DNA from: Streptomyces sp. WM6378
GTDB taxonomy: Bacteria; Actinomycetota; Actinomycetes; Streptomycetales; Streptomycetaceae
Direction: 5' to 3'
Length of the DNA: 64,000 nucleotides
Assembly: GCF_001279695.1 (NCBI RefSeq)
Contig: NZ_LGDD01000257.1
Coordinates: 1 to 64,000 of the forward strand
Translations under genes and position numbers: made by a program
Shown: one piece after another, positions 53,944 through 63,031 of the stretch
Numbering within the stretch: position 1 is the stretch's first letter
Layout of the letters: each line of letters starts with the position of its first letter
Notes under the pieces: model-generated
Told to the model about the DNA's origin: nothing
Databases searched by the model: none
What the model saw: the letters and a program-made list of their open reading frames with translations, nothing else

Positions 53944-54867
53944 ATGACGATTCTGACGAAGCTTCAACCGGCCCCTGTCATCGACGAGACAGCCCGGCTG
54001 CTGACCGAGCACTACGTCTTCCCCGAGATCGCCGAGCAGCTGACCGGCCTCCTGCAACGACGGCTCGCCCAGGGCACCTATGACGTCGACGACGCCGAGG
54101 AGCTCGCCCGGCTGGTCACCGCGGACCTGCAGTCCGTCAACGGCGACCGGCACCTGAGCCTGAAGCACCACACCGACCCGGTGCCCCCCAAGCAGGGGGC
54201 GGCCAACCTGGCCGCCGTCCGCCGGGACTTCGACACCTCGCTGGGCGGTGCACCCCGGGTGCAATTGCTCGACGGAGGGGTCGCCGTACTGGAGTTGGCG
54301 CCGATGCTGTTTCCGCTGGAGTGGGCCGCCGAACCGTTGAGCGCCGCGCTCACCCTGGCTGCCCGCGCCCAGGCGCTGATCGTGGACCTGCGCGCCAACC
54401 GGGGCGGCGACCCGGACACGGTCGCCTTCGTCTGCAGCTACCTACTGGACGAGCGCACCCACCTCAACACCATGTACTGGCGCGCTGGCGAGCGCAGCGA
54501 GCAGTCCTGGAGCCTGCCGCACGTCCCCGGCGCCCGCTTCGGCGGCAGCAAGCCGTTGTACGTGCTGTCCAGTGACAGCACCTTCTCCGCCGCCGAGGAG
54601 CTGGCGTACGACCTGCAGCAGCTCGGCCGCGCCGTAGTCGTCGGCGAACGCACCCGCGGCGGCGCGCACCCGCGTGAGGGCTGGACCGTGCACCCGCACC
54701 TGGAAGCCAGCATCCCTGTGGGCCGTGCCATCAACCCCGTCTCCGGCACGAACTGGGAGGGCATCGGCGTGCAGCCGGACATCCCTTGCCCCGCTGCTGA
54801 CTCCCTCGACCGCGCACACACGCTGGCCCTCGCCCGGCTGAATGACCTTCCGGTCACCGCTGTCTGA
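53944..54867 (+). CDS. S41-family serine peptidase (tail-specific/IRBP-like)
   Basis: The product has 307 residues from ATG 53944. N-terminal helical domain IDETARLLTEHYVFPEIAEQ and a short linker lead into the S41 core. ALIVDLRANRGGDPDTVAFV (near residue 145) is the strand-loop preceding the oxyanion. SSDSTFSAAEELAYDLQQL (near 208) contains the catalytic Ser in the TFSAAE motif. AVVVGERTRGGAHPREGWTV and TNWEGIGVQPDIP complete the fold. No signal peptide or PDZ domain is present, so it is cytoplasmic, in the IRBP-like branch. It is regulated by the divergent ArsR protein, by position. Confidence 0.85.
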   Translation: MTILTKLQPAPVIDETARLLTEHYVFPEIAEQLTGLLQRRLAQGTYDVDDAEELARLVTADLQSVNGDRHLSLKHHTDPVPPKQGAANLAAVRRDFDTSLGGAPRVQLLDGGVAVLELAPMLFPLEWAAEPLSAALTLAARAQALIVDLRANRGGDPDTVAFVCSYLLDERTHLNTMYWRAGERSEQSWSLPHVPGARFGGSKPLYVLSSDSTFSAAEELAYDLQQLGRAVVVGERTRGGAHPREGWTVHPHLEASIPVGRAINPVSGTNWEGIGVQPDIPCPAADSLDRAHTLALARLNDLPVTAV

Positions 54868-54987
54868 CGTGGCCAAGGGTCGGCGTGCGCGCTGACGATC
54901 CATAAGCAGTGGCGACGGGGGTGTCACATTCGTGGACCCGGTGGTGTCTTCATGCCAAACAGGCGGACGTCGTCCAAGGAGAACACC

Positions 54988-55515
54988 GTGGCGCTACGCG
55001 TCCCGAAGGCCGAGCTCCCCGCCGAGCTCCGCGAACCTCTGATCAAGCAGCTCGGTTCGGTGCCCGAGCCCAACGAGGTGCTGTGGAACAACCCGAAGCT
55101 CGCCGAGGCCAACCAGGAGTTCTCAGCCCAGGTGGCCACCTGGGACGCGGTCGACGCGAGCCTCAAGACGTTCGCGCACATGGCTGTTGCCGCACAGGTC
55201 GGCTGCAGCTGGTGCCTCGACATCAACTACTTCGCGGCACTGAACCAGAACCTGGACCTGGCCAAGGCGAGCCAGGTGCCGCGCTGGCGGGAGTCGGAGG
55301 TGTTCACGCCGCTGGAGCGGGAGGTGATGGAGTACGCCGAGGCCATGACGAACACGCCGACGACCGTCACCGATGAGCTGTCGGCGCGTCTGCTCGGCCA
55401 ACTCGGCCCGGCGGCGCTGGTCGAGCTCACCGTGTTCATCGGTTTCGCCAACCCGGCGGCCAGGTGCAACACGGCGCATGGGATCACCTCGGAGGGCTAC
55501 GTTCGTGCTCCGTGA
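54988..55515 (+). CDS. Carboxymuconolactone decarboxylase-family protein
   Basis: The product has 175 residues. GTG 54988 follows AAGGAG six bases upstream; an upstream ATG (54952) lacks a ribosome site. The AhpD-like motif is AHMAVAAQVGCSWCLDINYF (near residues 64-83), with the CxxC pair and Asn where His is often found. Helices LEREVMEYAEAMTNTPTTVT and LVELTVFIGFANPAARCNTA follow. Family members are decarboxylases or AhpD-type peroxidase partners; the CxxC favours a redox role. A strong stem-loop 116 bases downstream ends the transcript. Confidence 0.85.
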   Translation: MALRVPKAELPAELREPLIKQLGSVPEPNEVLWNNPKLAEANQEFSAQVATWDAVDASLKTFAHMAVAAQVGCSWCLDINYFAALNQNLDLAKASQVPRWRESEVFTPLEREVMEYAEAMTNTPTTVTDELSARLLGQLGPAALVELTVFIGFANPAARCNTAHGITSEGYVRAP

Positions 55516-55630
55516 GGTCTTCGAGCTGCCGTACCGCGAGCCGGACGTCGTCCTGATCGCCAGCGGAAGCTGACGGGACCGGACGAACCGGCCGAACTCG
55601 CCAGGTAAGCCGACTGCTGCTCTGGTGTCG

Positions 55631-55664
55631 TGGGTGTTCCGGGCCAACCCGCCCGGAACACCCA
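55631..55664. terminator. Bidirectional stem-loop terminator
   Basis: Perfect 14-bp arms, TGGGTGTTCCGGGC and its complement, close on a 6-base loop (CAACCC). It lies between convergent genes (CMD protein and Ser/Thr kinase), 67 bases from the kinase stop. Confidence 0.75.
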
Positions 55665-55730
55665 CCAGCGCAAGCCGGGCCAGAACAGCAAGTAACCATC
55701 GCCCCTCCCCCATCGGCTGGATCACCTGTT

Positions 55731-57422
55731 TCAGCAGCGGGCGAGTGTGCCGCTCTTCAGCGTGGATTTGTCGCTGAACACCCAGCCTTCGGTGTTCGTG
55801 CCCGCGATACGGGCGTAGATCCACTTGTTGCCCTGGGCATTGGTGACGTAGCAGTGGTAGTAGACCTTCACGCCGGACTTGATCGCGGTCACGTAGGAGC
55901 ACGCCGCGTACGGGCCGGTGTAGAGGTGGGTGTCTTGGGCCGCGTTACCGTAGCCGTCACTGCGGTTCGAGTGGGCCCAGCCGGTGCACGCCGTCGACAC
56001 CGGGACGGGCTCCTTCACCGGGGCGCTGGGCGTTGCCTTCGGCGGGCCGGACGGATCCGCGGTCGACTTGCCGCCGCCGTTGCCTGGCGTCGGCGTGGGA
56101 CCTGTTGTCTCTCGGACGTCGTCCTTTTTCGAGGGCGTGCTGGACGGCGTCCCGCTGGGGCCTGTGGACGCCAGGTCCCCCGGCGAGGTCGGGCCGCGGG
56201 ACACGTCACCGCCGGCGCCGGTGCTCTCAGTCGGAAACGCCGCGTTCGACCCGCCGCCCGCGTTGCCCCGCATGTCCATCAGGGCGTAGGCAACTCCGCC
56301 GCAGGTGAGGACGGTAGCGGCTGCCACCGCGACGACGGTACGGGTGCGGCGGCGCCGCGCGGGGACGATCGTGGCACGGGTCTCGGAACGGCTGCCGACA
56401 CCGTCGGGTATGCCGGGCACCATGCCCGGCTGTGCGGCGCCCGGCTGCGGAGGGGCGCCGTAGGCGTCGGCCGGCGTGTAGGAGGCGGCGGGCTGGAAGA
56501 ACGGCGCGGCGGGACCGAAGCCCGGCGGAGTGACGGGCTGGGGGGCCGGTGCCGACGCGAGGTCCGCCGTCCTGCCCCCGGCGACCGCCTCCAGCATCTC
56601 GCGCGCCTGCCCGGCGTCGGGCCGCTGCAGCGGGTCCTTGGCCATCAGCGCCTCCAGCACCGGCGTGAGCGCTCCCGTCCGCTGGGCCTGCGGAAGCGGG
56701 TCGGTGACGATCGCCGACAGCGTGGACCACACCGACGTACGGCGGAAGGGAGATGAGCCCTCCACGGCCGCGTACAGCGTCATGCCGAGCGCCCAGATGT
56801 CCGACGCGGCACTCGGTTCCCGGCCCTGAGCGCGTTCCGGCGGCAGAAAGTCGAGGGAGCCGACGATCTGACCGCTCTGGGTCAGCTTGGCCAGGGCCTC
56901 GTCGCCGGAAGTCTCCATGCTGGCGATCCCGAAGTCGGTGAGCACGACCCGGCCGCCGCGCTCCAGCAGCACGTTGCCGGGCTTGACGTCCCGGTGGAGG
57001 ACTCCGGCCCGGTGTGCCGCGTCGAGCGCGTCCATCAACTTGGCGCCGATCGCGGCCGCTTCGCGCGGGTCCAGTGGGCCGCGCTCCGCCAGTACGTCGT
57101 CGAGGGAAGGCCCGTCGACCAGCTCCATGACGATGACGGGCAGCCCCCGCTCCTCGACCACGTCGTGCACGGTGACCACACCGCTGTGCCGGATACGGGC
57201 GGCGGCCTGCGCCTCGCGCTGCATCCGGTCCCGCAGTTCGGCCAGTTCGGCCGGGGAGGCGTCGGTGTAGGCCCGCAGGACCTTGACGGCGACCTCGCGG
57301 TTCAGCAACTGGTCCACCGCCCGGGCGACCACACCCATGCCACCGCGCCCGATCATCGCGGTCACGCGGTATCGGCCGCCCAGAACCTCGCCGACCAGCT
57401 CCGCGCCGTTGGCCCCCGTCAC
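55731..57422 (-). CDS. Membrane Ser/Thr protein kinase (PknB-like) with extracellular SH3-like domain
   Basis: The product has 563 residues from ATG 57422. Kinase domain: IGRGGMG (24-30), K47, HRDVKPGN (143-150) and DFG (163-165), ending near 280. A Pro/Ala-rich linker (about 285-345) leads to one membrane helix at about 358-382 (VVAVAAATVLTCGGVAYALM). Outside, a Ser/Thr/Pro-rich stalk is followed by a C-terminal SH3b-like domain (TGWAHSNRSDGYGNAAQDTH, GNKWIYARIAGTNTEGWVFS). This replaces the PASTA repeats of PknB. Cell-wall or glycan sensing is the likely role. It stands alone, 157 bases from the AraC gene's end. Confidence 0.9.
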   Translation of the reverse strand: MTGANGAELVGEVLGGRYRVTAMIGRGGMGVVARAVDQLLNREVAVKVLRAYTDASPAELAELRDRMQREAQAAARIRHSGVVTVHDVVEERGLPVIVMELVDGPSLDDVLAERGPLDPREAAAIGAKLMDALDAAHRAGVLHRDVKPGNVLLERGGRVVLTDFGIASMETSGDEALAKLTQSGQIVGSLDFLPPERAQGREPSAASDIWALGMTLYAAVEGSSPFRRTSVWSTLSAIVTDPLPQAQRTGALTPVLEALMAKDPLQRPDAGQAREMLEAVAGGRTADLASAPAPQPVTPPGFGPAAPFFQPAASYTPADAYGAPPQPGAAQPGMVPGIPDGVGSRSETRATIVPARRRRTRTVVAVAAATVLTCGGVAYALMDMRGNAGGGSNAAFPTESTGAGGDVSRGPTSPGDLASTGPSGTPSSTPSKKDDVRETTGPTPTPGNGGGKSTADPSGPPKATPSAPVKEPVPVSTACTGWAHSNRSDGYGNAAQDTHLYTGPYAACSYVTAIKSGVKVYYHCYVTNAQGNKWIYARIAGTNTEGWVFSDKSTLKSGTLARC

Positions 57423-57579
57423 GTGTCACGCTCCGTTCGTCGCACTGTTCAAAATCCGCTCAAAATCCGCCACGTGGCGGGCCCCAGGGTAGGCGTAATG
57501 GTGCGGGCGAGTTCGCGCGGCCCCCGGCCTCAGCGCACAGGCGACCTTCGAACAGCGCTGATCACCCAGGCGGGCGGGG

Positions 57580-58518
57580 TCAGTGTGTGGCGGAACCGAG
57601 GAGGGGGAGTTCCCGCTCGCGCAGCGCCTCCCGTTGCCGCCAGGCTCCAGGGGGTTCGCCGTGGTGGCGGCGGAAGGCGGCGGCGAACGCGTAGGGCGAG
57701 CTGTAGCCGATCGTGCGGGCGATGGCCGCCATGCCGAGTTCGCCGCTGCGCAGGTGGTCACGGGCGAGGGCCATGCGCCAGTCGGTCAGGTACTGCATGG
57801 GGGTCTGGCCGAGCGCGTCGCGGAAGGTCCGGGCGAAAGCGGCCCGCGACAGGCCACTGATCGCTGCGAGTTCGGGAACCGACCAGTCGCGGCCGACGTT
57901 CTCGTGGATGGCCTGCAGCGCGGCGCTCAGGCGGGGGTCGGCCAGGGCCCGGTACCAGCGGGGGGCTGTGGGGCTGCGGCGGAAGTCGCTGCGGATGGCC
58001 AGGACGAGGAGGACGTCCAGAAGCCGGTCGAGCACGGTGGGTTGGCCCGGCTCGGGGGTGGCCAGCTCGTGGGAGAGCAGCCCGATCACGTCCCGCAGCG
58101 GGTCGCCGACCGCCGCTTGCAGGGTGAGGACCTGGGGCAGTGCCTCCAACAGCCCGTTGCCGATGTCGCCGGTGAACCGGTAGGCGCCGCAGAGGAACAC
58201 CGTCGCCCGGGGGTTGTCGGCCTGCGCGTCGTGGGCGTGCCGGGCCCGGAACTCCTCCGGTTCGAGGCAGTCGGTGCCCGCCTCGTGCCCGATGTGATGG
58301 TCCGGTCCGCCGCGCACCAGCGTCACCTCTCCGGGCACGAGTTCCACCGCGCGGCCCGGATCGTCCAGCCACAGCCATCCCCGGCCGCGCACCACTGTGT
58401 GCACGGCCAGCTGGATCGAGCCGGCCAGCCGCAGCCCCCACGGCGGCTCGGCGACCGTCCGGGCGAAGACCGCGCCGCCGGCGCGCGCCCGTGCCAGGTG
58501 ATCATGCAGTATGTCCAC
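57580..58518 (-). CDS. AraC-family regulator with cupin-type ligand domain
   Basis: The product has 312 residues from ATG 58518. The N-terminal AraC-binding (cupin_6) domain runs from about 10 to 195 (LAGSIQLAVHTVVRGRGWLW, VPGEVTLVRGGPDHHIGH, FLCGAYRFTGDIGNGLLEAL). The two helix-turn-helix units lie at about 205-305 (DWSVPELAAISGLSRAAFAR, LGQTPMQYLTDWRMALARDH, GYSSPYAFAAAFRRHHGEPP). Such proteins typically control a divergent redox gene, here the NmrA-like oxidoreductase 111 bases away. The ligand is unknown. Confidence 0.9.
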   Translation of the reverse strand: MDILHDHLARARAGGAVFARTVAEPPWGLRLAGSIQLAVHTVVRGRGWLWLDDPGRAVELVPGEVTLVRGGPDHHIGHEAGTDCLEPEEFRARHAHDAQADNPRATVFLCGAYRFTGDIGNGLLEALPQVLTLQAAVGDPLRDVIGLLSHELATPEPGQPTVLDRLLDVLLVLAIRSDFRRSPTAPRWYRALADPRLSAALQAIHENVGRDWSVPELAAISGLSRAAFARTFRDALGQTPMQYLTDWRMALARDHLRSGELGMAAIARTIGYSSPYAFAAAFRRHHGEPPGAWRQREALRERELPLLGSATH

Positions 58519-58629
58519 TCACTCAGTATCGACAGGACGACCACACCTGACAACGGAACGATCGTTTGGCATAAAGAGTTGAGTGATTCACACATTGATC
58601 CGCTCCATCACTACTCTCACGATGGACTC

Positions 58630-59478
58630 ATGACTGGATCACCACAGACCGCTCTCATCCTCGGCGGCACCGGCCGCACCGGTTCGGGCTTGGCGAAGAA
58701 ACTCGCCGAAGGCGGCCTGGCCACCCGCACCGCGGCGCGCCACGGCGCCGACGTGCACTTCGACTGGGACGACCCGGCCACCCACCCCGGCGCCCTGACC
58801 GGGGTCGACCGCCTCTACCTCGTCACCCCCGTCATGCGTGTCACGTACGCCGACCAGGTCGCCGCCTTCCTCGATCTCGCCGAAGCCGCAGGCGTACGCC
58901 ACGTCACCTACCTCAGCACCTACGGCGCCGACAAGGCACCGCCCCAGGCCGACATCGGAGCCGTCGAGGCCGACCTCGCCGCCCGCGGCAACGTCACACA
59001 TTGCGTCCTGCGCCCCGCCTGGGTGATGCAGAACTTCGCCGACGCCCACCTTCCGGTCGTCAACGGGGCCATCACGGTCCCCACCGGCGGCGGCACCGAG
59101 GCCTTCGTCGACGCGGACGACATCGCCGCCGTCGCCGCCGAGACGCTGCTCGCCCCCGCCACCCACGCCGGCGCCCACTACGCACCCACCGGCCCGCAGG
59201 CCCTCACCGTCGCCGAAGTCGCCGAGACCATCACCGCCGTGACCGGCCGACCCGTCGCGCACCACGACCCCGACCCCGAGCTGTGGATCGAAGGCGCCGT
59301 CGCCGCCGGTGTCATCCCCGCCGACTATGCGGTGCTGCTCCGCTGGCTGACCGGCACCATCAGCTCCGGCGACGGCTCCACTCCCAACGCCGACGTCGAG
59401 AGGGTCACCGGCCGGCCCCCGACCGCCTTTCTCGACTTCGCCCGACGCGAGGCCCACGCCTGGACGGCGGGCCGGTGA
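58630..59478 (+). CDS. NmrA-like NAD(P)-binding oxidoreductase
   Basis: The product has 282 residues. ATG 58630 begins MTGSPQTALILGGTGRTGSG, whose GGTGRTGS loop is the dinucleotide site. Key blocks are GVDRLYLVTPVMRVTYADQV, GVRHVTYLSTYGADKAPPQA and VLRPAWVMQNFADAHLPVVN, typical of NmrA/azoreductase-type atypical SDRs. There is no YxxxK motif in the usual place. The ribosome site is weak. Its stop overlaps the GTG of the NTF2-fold gene (GTGA), so the pair is translationally coupled. It is probably controlled by the divergent AraC protein; AACGATCGTT at 58557-58566 is a possible operator core. Confidence 0.85.
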   Translation: MTGSPQTALILGGTGRTGSGLAKKLAEGGLATRTAARHGADVHFDWDDPATHPGALTGVDRLYLVTPVMRVTYADQVAAFLDLAEAAGVRHVTYLSTYGADKAPPQADIGAVEADLAARGNVTHCVLRPAWVMQNFADAHLPVVNGAITVPTGGGTEAFVDADDIAAVAAETLLAPATHAGAHYAPTGPQALTVAEVAETITAVTGRPVAHHDPDPELWIEGAVAAGVIPADYAVLLRWLTGTISSGDGSTPNADVERVTGRPPTAFLDFARREAHAWTAGR

Positions 59479-59921
59479 CCGGGCCCGTGGGCGACATCAC
59501 CGACTTCGCGGCGCTGGACCCGTTCTTCCTCATCATCCAAGTGGGGCTGGCGGGCCTGGTCGACGGCGAGCACTTCTTCGACCTCCTGGCCGAGGACGTG
59601 GTCGTCGAATACGTGGTCTCTGCCCCCGGCTACCCGCGCCGCGTCCAAGGCCGACGAGCGGTCGCCGACCTGTACCGCGGCTACGGCGACGTCATCGTCC
59701 TGCACAGCGCGGACGAACTCGCCGTCCACCACGCCCCCGCGACATCCGTCGTCGTCCTGGAGTACGCCGTGCACGGGCGGGCGGTCCACACCGGACACGC
59801 CTACGACAACCACTTCGTCTCCGTGATCACCGTCAAGGACCGGCAGGTAACGCACTGGCGGGACTACCTGGACCCCGTCGCCGTCTTCCGGGCCCTCGGC
59901 TGGCCGGCCGAGCCTCGCTAG
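59475..59921 (+). CDS. Nuclear transport factor 2 / SnoaL-fold protein
   Basis: The product has 148 residues from GTG 59475, overlapping the upstream stop. Core blocks are AGLVDGEHFFDLLAEDVVVE, YPRRVQGRRAVADLYRGYGD, HHAPATSVVVLEYAVHGRAV and FVSVITVKDRQVTHWRDYLD. The final DYLDP motif is common in ketosteroid-isomerase-like members. It is coupled to the NmrA-like oxidoreductase. The function is unknown, but the tight overlap implies equal expression and probably a shared substrate. Confidence 0.85.
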   Translation: MTGPVGDITDFAALDPFFLIIQVGLAGLVDGEHFFDLLAEDVVVEYVVSAPGYPRRVQGRRAVADLYRGYGDVIVLHSADELAVHHAPATSVVVLEYAVHGRAVHTGHAYDNHFVSVITVKDRQVTHWRDYLDPVAVFRALGWPAEPR

Positions 59922-60066
59922 ACAGGGATCTCGTACCTGGCGACAAGCGAGCCCGGCCGCCGGGTCCCGGCCGCTCGGCTCCGTCAGGCCCCCGCCTCGA
60001 AGTAGGGGTCTAGCATGAAAGCACGGCTTCACCTCCAGGGCCGCGCATCGGCGCGAGGAGGCCCGC

Positions 60067-61902
60067 ATGGCGTTCGACACGGCCGGCTTCGAGCAGGCCG
60101 ACAGCTACCGCTACATGCCGATCTCCGAGCACGGCCTGATCGGCGATCTTCGTACGACCGCCCTGGTCGGCACGAACGGCACCATCGACTGGTACTGCTG
60201 CCCGCGCTTCGATTCGCCCAGTGTCTTCGGGTCCATCCTCGACGCCGACCGGGGCGGATCGTTCGAGTTGGCCGCCGAGGTCTCGACACGCACCCGGCAG
60301 TTCTACTTCCCCGACACGAACGTGCTGATCACGCGGTTCTTCGCCGCGGACGGGGTGGCGGAGATCCAGGACTTCATGCCCGTGGCCGACGAGTCGTCCG
60401 AGACAGCCCGGCACCGGCTGATCCGGCGGGTGATCTGCGTCCGGGGAACCCTCCCGTTCAGGGCGCGGATCGCCCCCCGCTTCGGCTACGGCGCAGAAGC
60501 GCACACCACGCACCTCGAAGGCCACGCAGCGGTGTTCCGCGCCCCGTCACTGACGCTCGCGCTGACCGCCACCGCTCCCCTGGAAAGCGACGGCCTAGAC
60601 GTGTGGTCGCACTTCAAGCTCCTTGAGGGCGAGTCCCACGTGTTCGCCCTCGACCAGATCGGCGACAACGTCCCGCCCCGGTCGTGCCCGCGCGCCGAGG
60701 CGCATGAGCAGGCCGAGGCGACCGTCCGGTTCTGGCGCCACTGGCTGGCCGGTTCTCAGTACCACGGGCGGTGGCGGGAGATGGTGCACCGCTCCGCGCT
60801 GGTGCTGAAGCTCCTCACCTACGCGCCGACCGGTGCGATCGTCGCCGCACCGACCACCAGCCTGCCCGAGCAGATCGGCGGCGGGCGCAACTGGGACTAC
60901 CGCTACGTCTGGGTCCGCGACGCCGCCTTCTGCGTCTACGCCATGCTGCGCCTCGGGTTCACCTCGGAGGCCGAGGCGTTCATGGGGTTCCTCGGCGAGC
61001 GCGGCATCATGCGCGGCACCGGTGCGACCGGCCCGTTGCAGATCATGTACGGCATCGACGGGCGCAGCGAGCTGCCCGAGTACGAGCTCCCGCACCTGGA
61101 GGGCTACCTCGGCTCCGCGCCGGTCCGGGTGGGCAACGCCGCCACCGGCCAGCTTCAGCTGGACATCTACGGAGCCCTGATCGACTCCATCTATCTGTAC
61201 GACAAGTGGGGGCAGCCGATCAGCAGCGCCCGCTGGGACGAGGTCGGCGCGATGGCGGACTGGCTCTGCGAGCACTGGGACCAGCCCGACGAGGGAATCT
61301 GGGAGACCCGCGGGGGCCGGAGGGACTTCGTGTACTCGCGGCTGATGTGCTGGGTGGCACTGGAGCGGGCGATGCGCATGGCGAACCGGCGTGGCCTGCC
61401 GGCCGACCTGCCACGCTGGCGGGAGTCCCGGGACGCGATCTACCGGCAGATCATGCAGCGCGGCTGGTCGGTCGAGCGGGGCGCGTTCGTCCAGGCTCTG
61501 GACGACAGCGTGCTGGACGCCTCGCTGCTGATGATGCCGATGGCCAAGTTCATCTCGCCCACCGACCCCAAGTGGCTCTCCACCCTGGACGCGCTCACCA
61601 CGGACCTGGTGTCCGACTCGCTGGTCTACCGCTACGACCCGACCGCCAGCCCGGACGGCCTGCACGGCTCCGAGGGCACCTTCTCGATCTGCTCGTTCTG
61701 GTACGTGGAGGCGCTGGCCCGTGCAGGACGCCTTGAGGAGGCCCGGCTCGCCTTCGAGAAGATGCTCACCTACGCCAACCACCTGGGTCTGTTCGCCGAG
61801 GAGATCGGCCCGACCGGCGAACAACTGGGCAACTTCCCCCAGGCCTTCACCCACCTCTCGCTGATCAGCGCCGCCTTCAACCTCGACCGCGCGCTGGGCT
61901 GA
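60067..61902 (+). CDS. Glycoside hydrolase family 15 protein
   Basis: The product has 611 residues from ATG 60067, with GAGGAGG upstream. The N-terminal beta-sandwich has ISEHGLIGDLRTTALVGTNG and IDWYCCPRFDSPSVFGSILD. The (alpha/alpha)6 barrel begins near residue 230, with GGGRNWDYRYVWVRDAAFCV (near 275), FMGFLGERGIMRGTGATGPL, LDIYGALIDSIYLYDKWGQP and EGTFSICSFWYVEALARAGR. The catalytic acids are likely Glu in HWDQPDEGIWETRGG and Glu near GLFAEEIGPTGEQLGNFPQA. No signal peptide is present, so it acts on intracellular glucans, probably as a glucoamylase- or trehalase-type enzyme. Confidence 0.9.
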   Translation: MAFDTAGFEQADSYRYMPISEHGLIGDLRTTALVGTNGTIDWYCCPRFDSPSVFGSILDADRGGSFELAAEVSTRTRQFYFPDTNVLITRFFAADGVAEIQDFMPVADESSETARHRLIRRVICVRGTLPFRARIAPRFGYGAEAHTTHLEGHAAVFRAPSLTLALTATAPLESDGLDVWSHFKLLEGESHVFALDQIGDNVPPRSCPRAEAHEQAEATVRFWRHWLAGSQYHGRWREMVHRSALVLKLLTYAPTGAIVAAPTTSLPEQIGGGRNWDYRYVWVRDAAFCVYAMLRLGFTSEAEAFMGFLGERGIMRGTGATGPLQIMYGIDGRSELPEYELPHLEGYLGSAPVRVGNAATGQLQLDIYGALIDSIYLYDKWGQPISSARWDEVGAMADWLCEHWDQPDEGIWETRGGRRDFVYSRLMCWVALERAMRMANRRGLPADLPRWRESRDAIYRQIMQRGWSVERGAFVQALDDSVLDASLLMMPMAKFISPTDPKWLSTLDALTTDLVSDSLVYRYDPTASPDGLHGSEGTFSICSFWYVEALARAGRLEEARLAFEKMLTYANHLGLFAEEIGPTGEQLGNFPQAFTHLSLISAAFNLDRALG

Positions 61903-62006
61903 CGCGGCGTCACCGCCGGGGCGGAGGTGCCCGAAGTGTTGCTGCGGGTCGCCGGCTGTGGGCAGCGACAGCAGGTCAACATCCTGCCCCAGTAGTGTGG
62001 CTTCGC

Positions 62007-62909
62007 ATGACCGACGCCGAGATCGAGATCACCGCGAACCTGGTCCGCGACCTGCTGCAGGAACAGCATCCGGACCTCGCAGGACTGGCCATCCGCGAGG
62101 TGGCGGGCGGCTGGGGCAACCAAATGTGGCGCCTCGGGGACGAGTTGGCCGTGCGCATGCAGCGCATGGACCCCACCCCAGAGCTCCAGCTCAAGGAGCG
62201 GCGGTGGCTACCCGTACTGGCCCCGCGCCTGCCACTCCCGGTGCCGACCCCGGTGCGGTTCGGCGAACCGTCCGAGCGCTTCCCCAAGCACTGGACCATC
62301 ATGACGTGGGTCCCCGGCGACCCGCTCGACCACACCTCCATCAGCCGCGGCCACCACGCGGCCGACACACTGGCGGGCTTCCTCACAGCGCTCCACGTGG
62401 AGGCGCCCGCCGAGGCGCCGATCAGTGAGGACCGCGGCGAACACCCCAAGAAGTGCACGGACGGCTTCGACCACTTCTTCCACGCCGTCGTCCCCGACGA
62501 CCTCGCCGACGACGTCCGGGCTGTCTGGGACGACGCCGCCGCGGCCCCAGAGTGGGCAGGCCCGCCACTCTGGGTGCACGGCGACCTTCATCCCGCGAAC
62601 GTCGTCGTCACGGACGGAACACTCTCGGGCATCGTCGACTTCGGTGCCCTGTTCGCCGGCGATCCGGCGTGGGACCTCGCCGCCGCATGGGTACTCCTAC
62701 CCGCAGGCTGCGCCTCGCGGTTCTTCACCGCGTACGCGCAGGCAGACGCAGGGACCATCCGGCGCGCCCGCGGACTGGCCGCCCTCAAGAGCCTGTTCCT
62801 CATGCTCATGGGCCAGAGCGGCGACCGAGGCCTTCCCGGCGGCAAACCGACATGGGGACCCGCAGGCCGGGCAGCACTCGATCGCGTCCTGAGCGACGGT
62901 CCGACGTAG
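62007..62909 (+). CDS. Aminoglycoside phosphotransferase-family kinase
   Basis: The product has 300 residues from ATG 62007. A TAGTGT box at 61993-61998 lies eight bases before the ATG, so a leaderless transcript is likely; GTG 61995 would add four residues. The N-lobe has GGWGNQMWRLGDELAVRMQR, with hinge-like TIMTWVPGDPLD. The catalytic loop is WVHGDLHPANVVVT (near residue 188; D near 193, N near 197), and the metal-binding loop is GIVDFGALFAGDPAWDLA (near 208). Close relatives phosphorylate aminoglycosides, macrolides or small metabolites. The native substrate is not predictable and resistance is not implied. Confidence 0.9.
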   Translation: MTDAEIEITANLVRDLLQEQHPDLAGLAIREVAGGWGNQMWRLGDELAVRMQRMDPTPELQLKERRWLPVLAPRLPLPVPTPVRFGEPSERFPKHWTIMTWVPGDPLDHTSISRGHHAADTLAGFLTALHVEAPAEAPISEDRGEHPKKCTDGFDHFFHAVVPDDLADDVRAVWDDAAAAPEWAGPPLWVHGDLHPANVVVTDGTLSGIVDFGALFAGDPAWDLAAAWVLLPAGCASRFFTAYAQADAGTIRRARGLAALKSLFLMLMGQSGDRGLPGGKPTWGPAGRAALDRVLSDGPT

Positions 62910-63031
62910 GCACGGCGCGACCGAGCCCCATACGACACCCGCCGCCGGAGCCGGGTAGCCGTTGTCCGTCAGGCGGAAGTAATCACCTCCTCATGCGGAC
63001 GCGTCATGAGCGAGTGCCCGAGCGATGAAGG

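Noticed and set aside
58639..59457. Gly-rich 272-codon minus-strand frame
   Set aside because: Shadow of the NmrA-like gene; low complexity, no motif.
60595..61854. 419-codon minus-strand frame
   Set aside because: Exact shadow of the GH15 gene, Val/Gly/Asp/His-rich composition.
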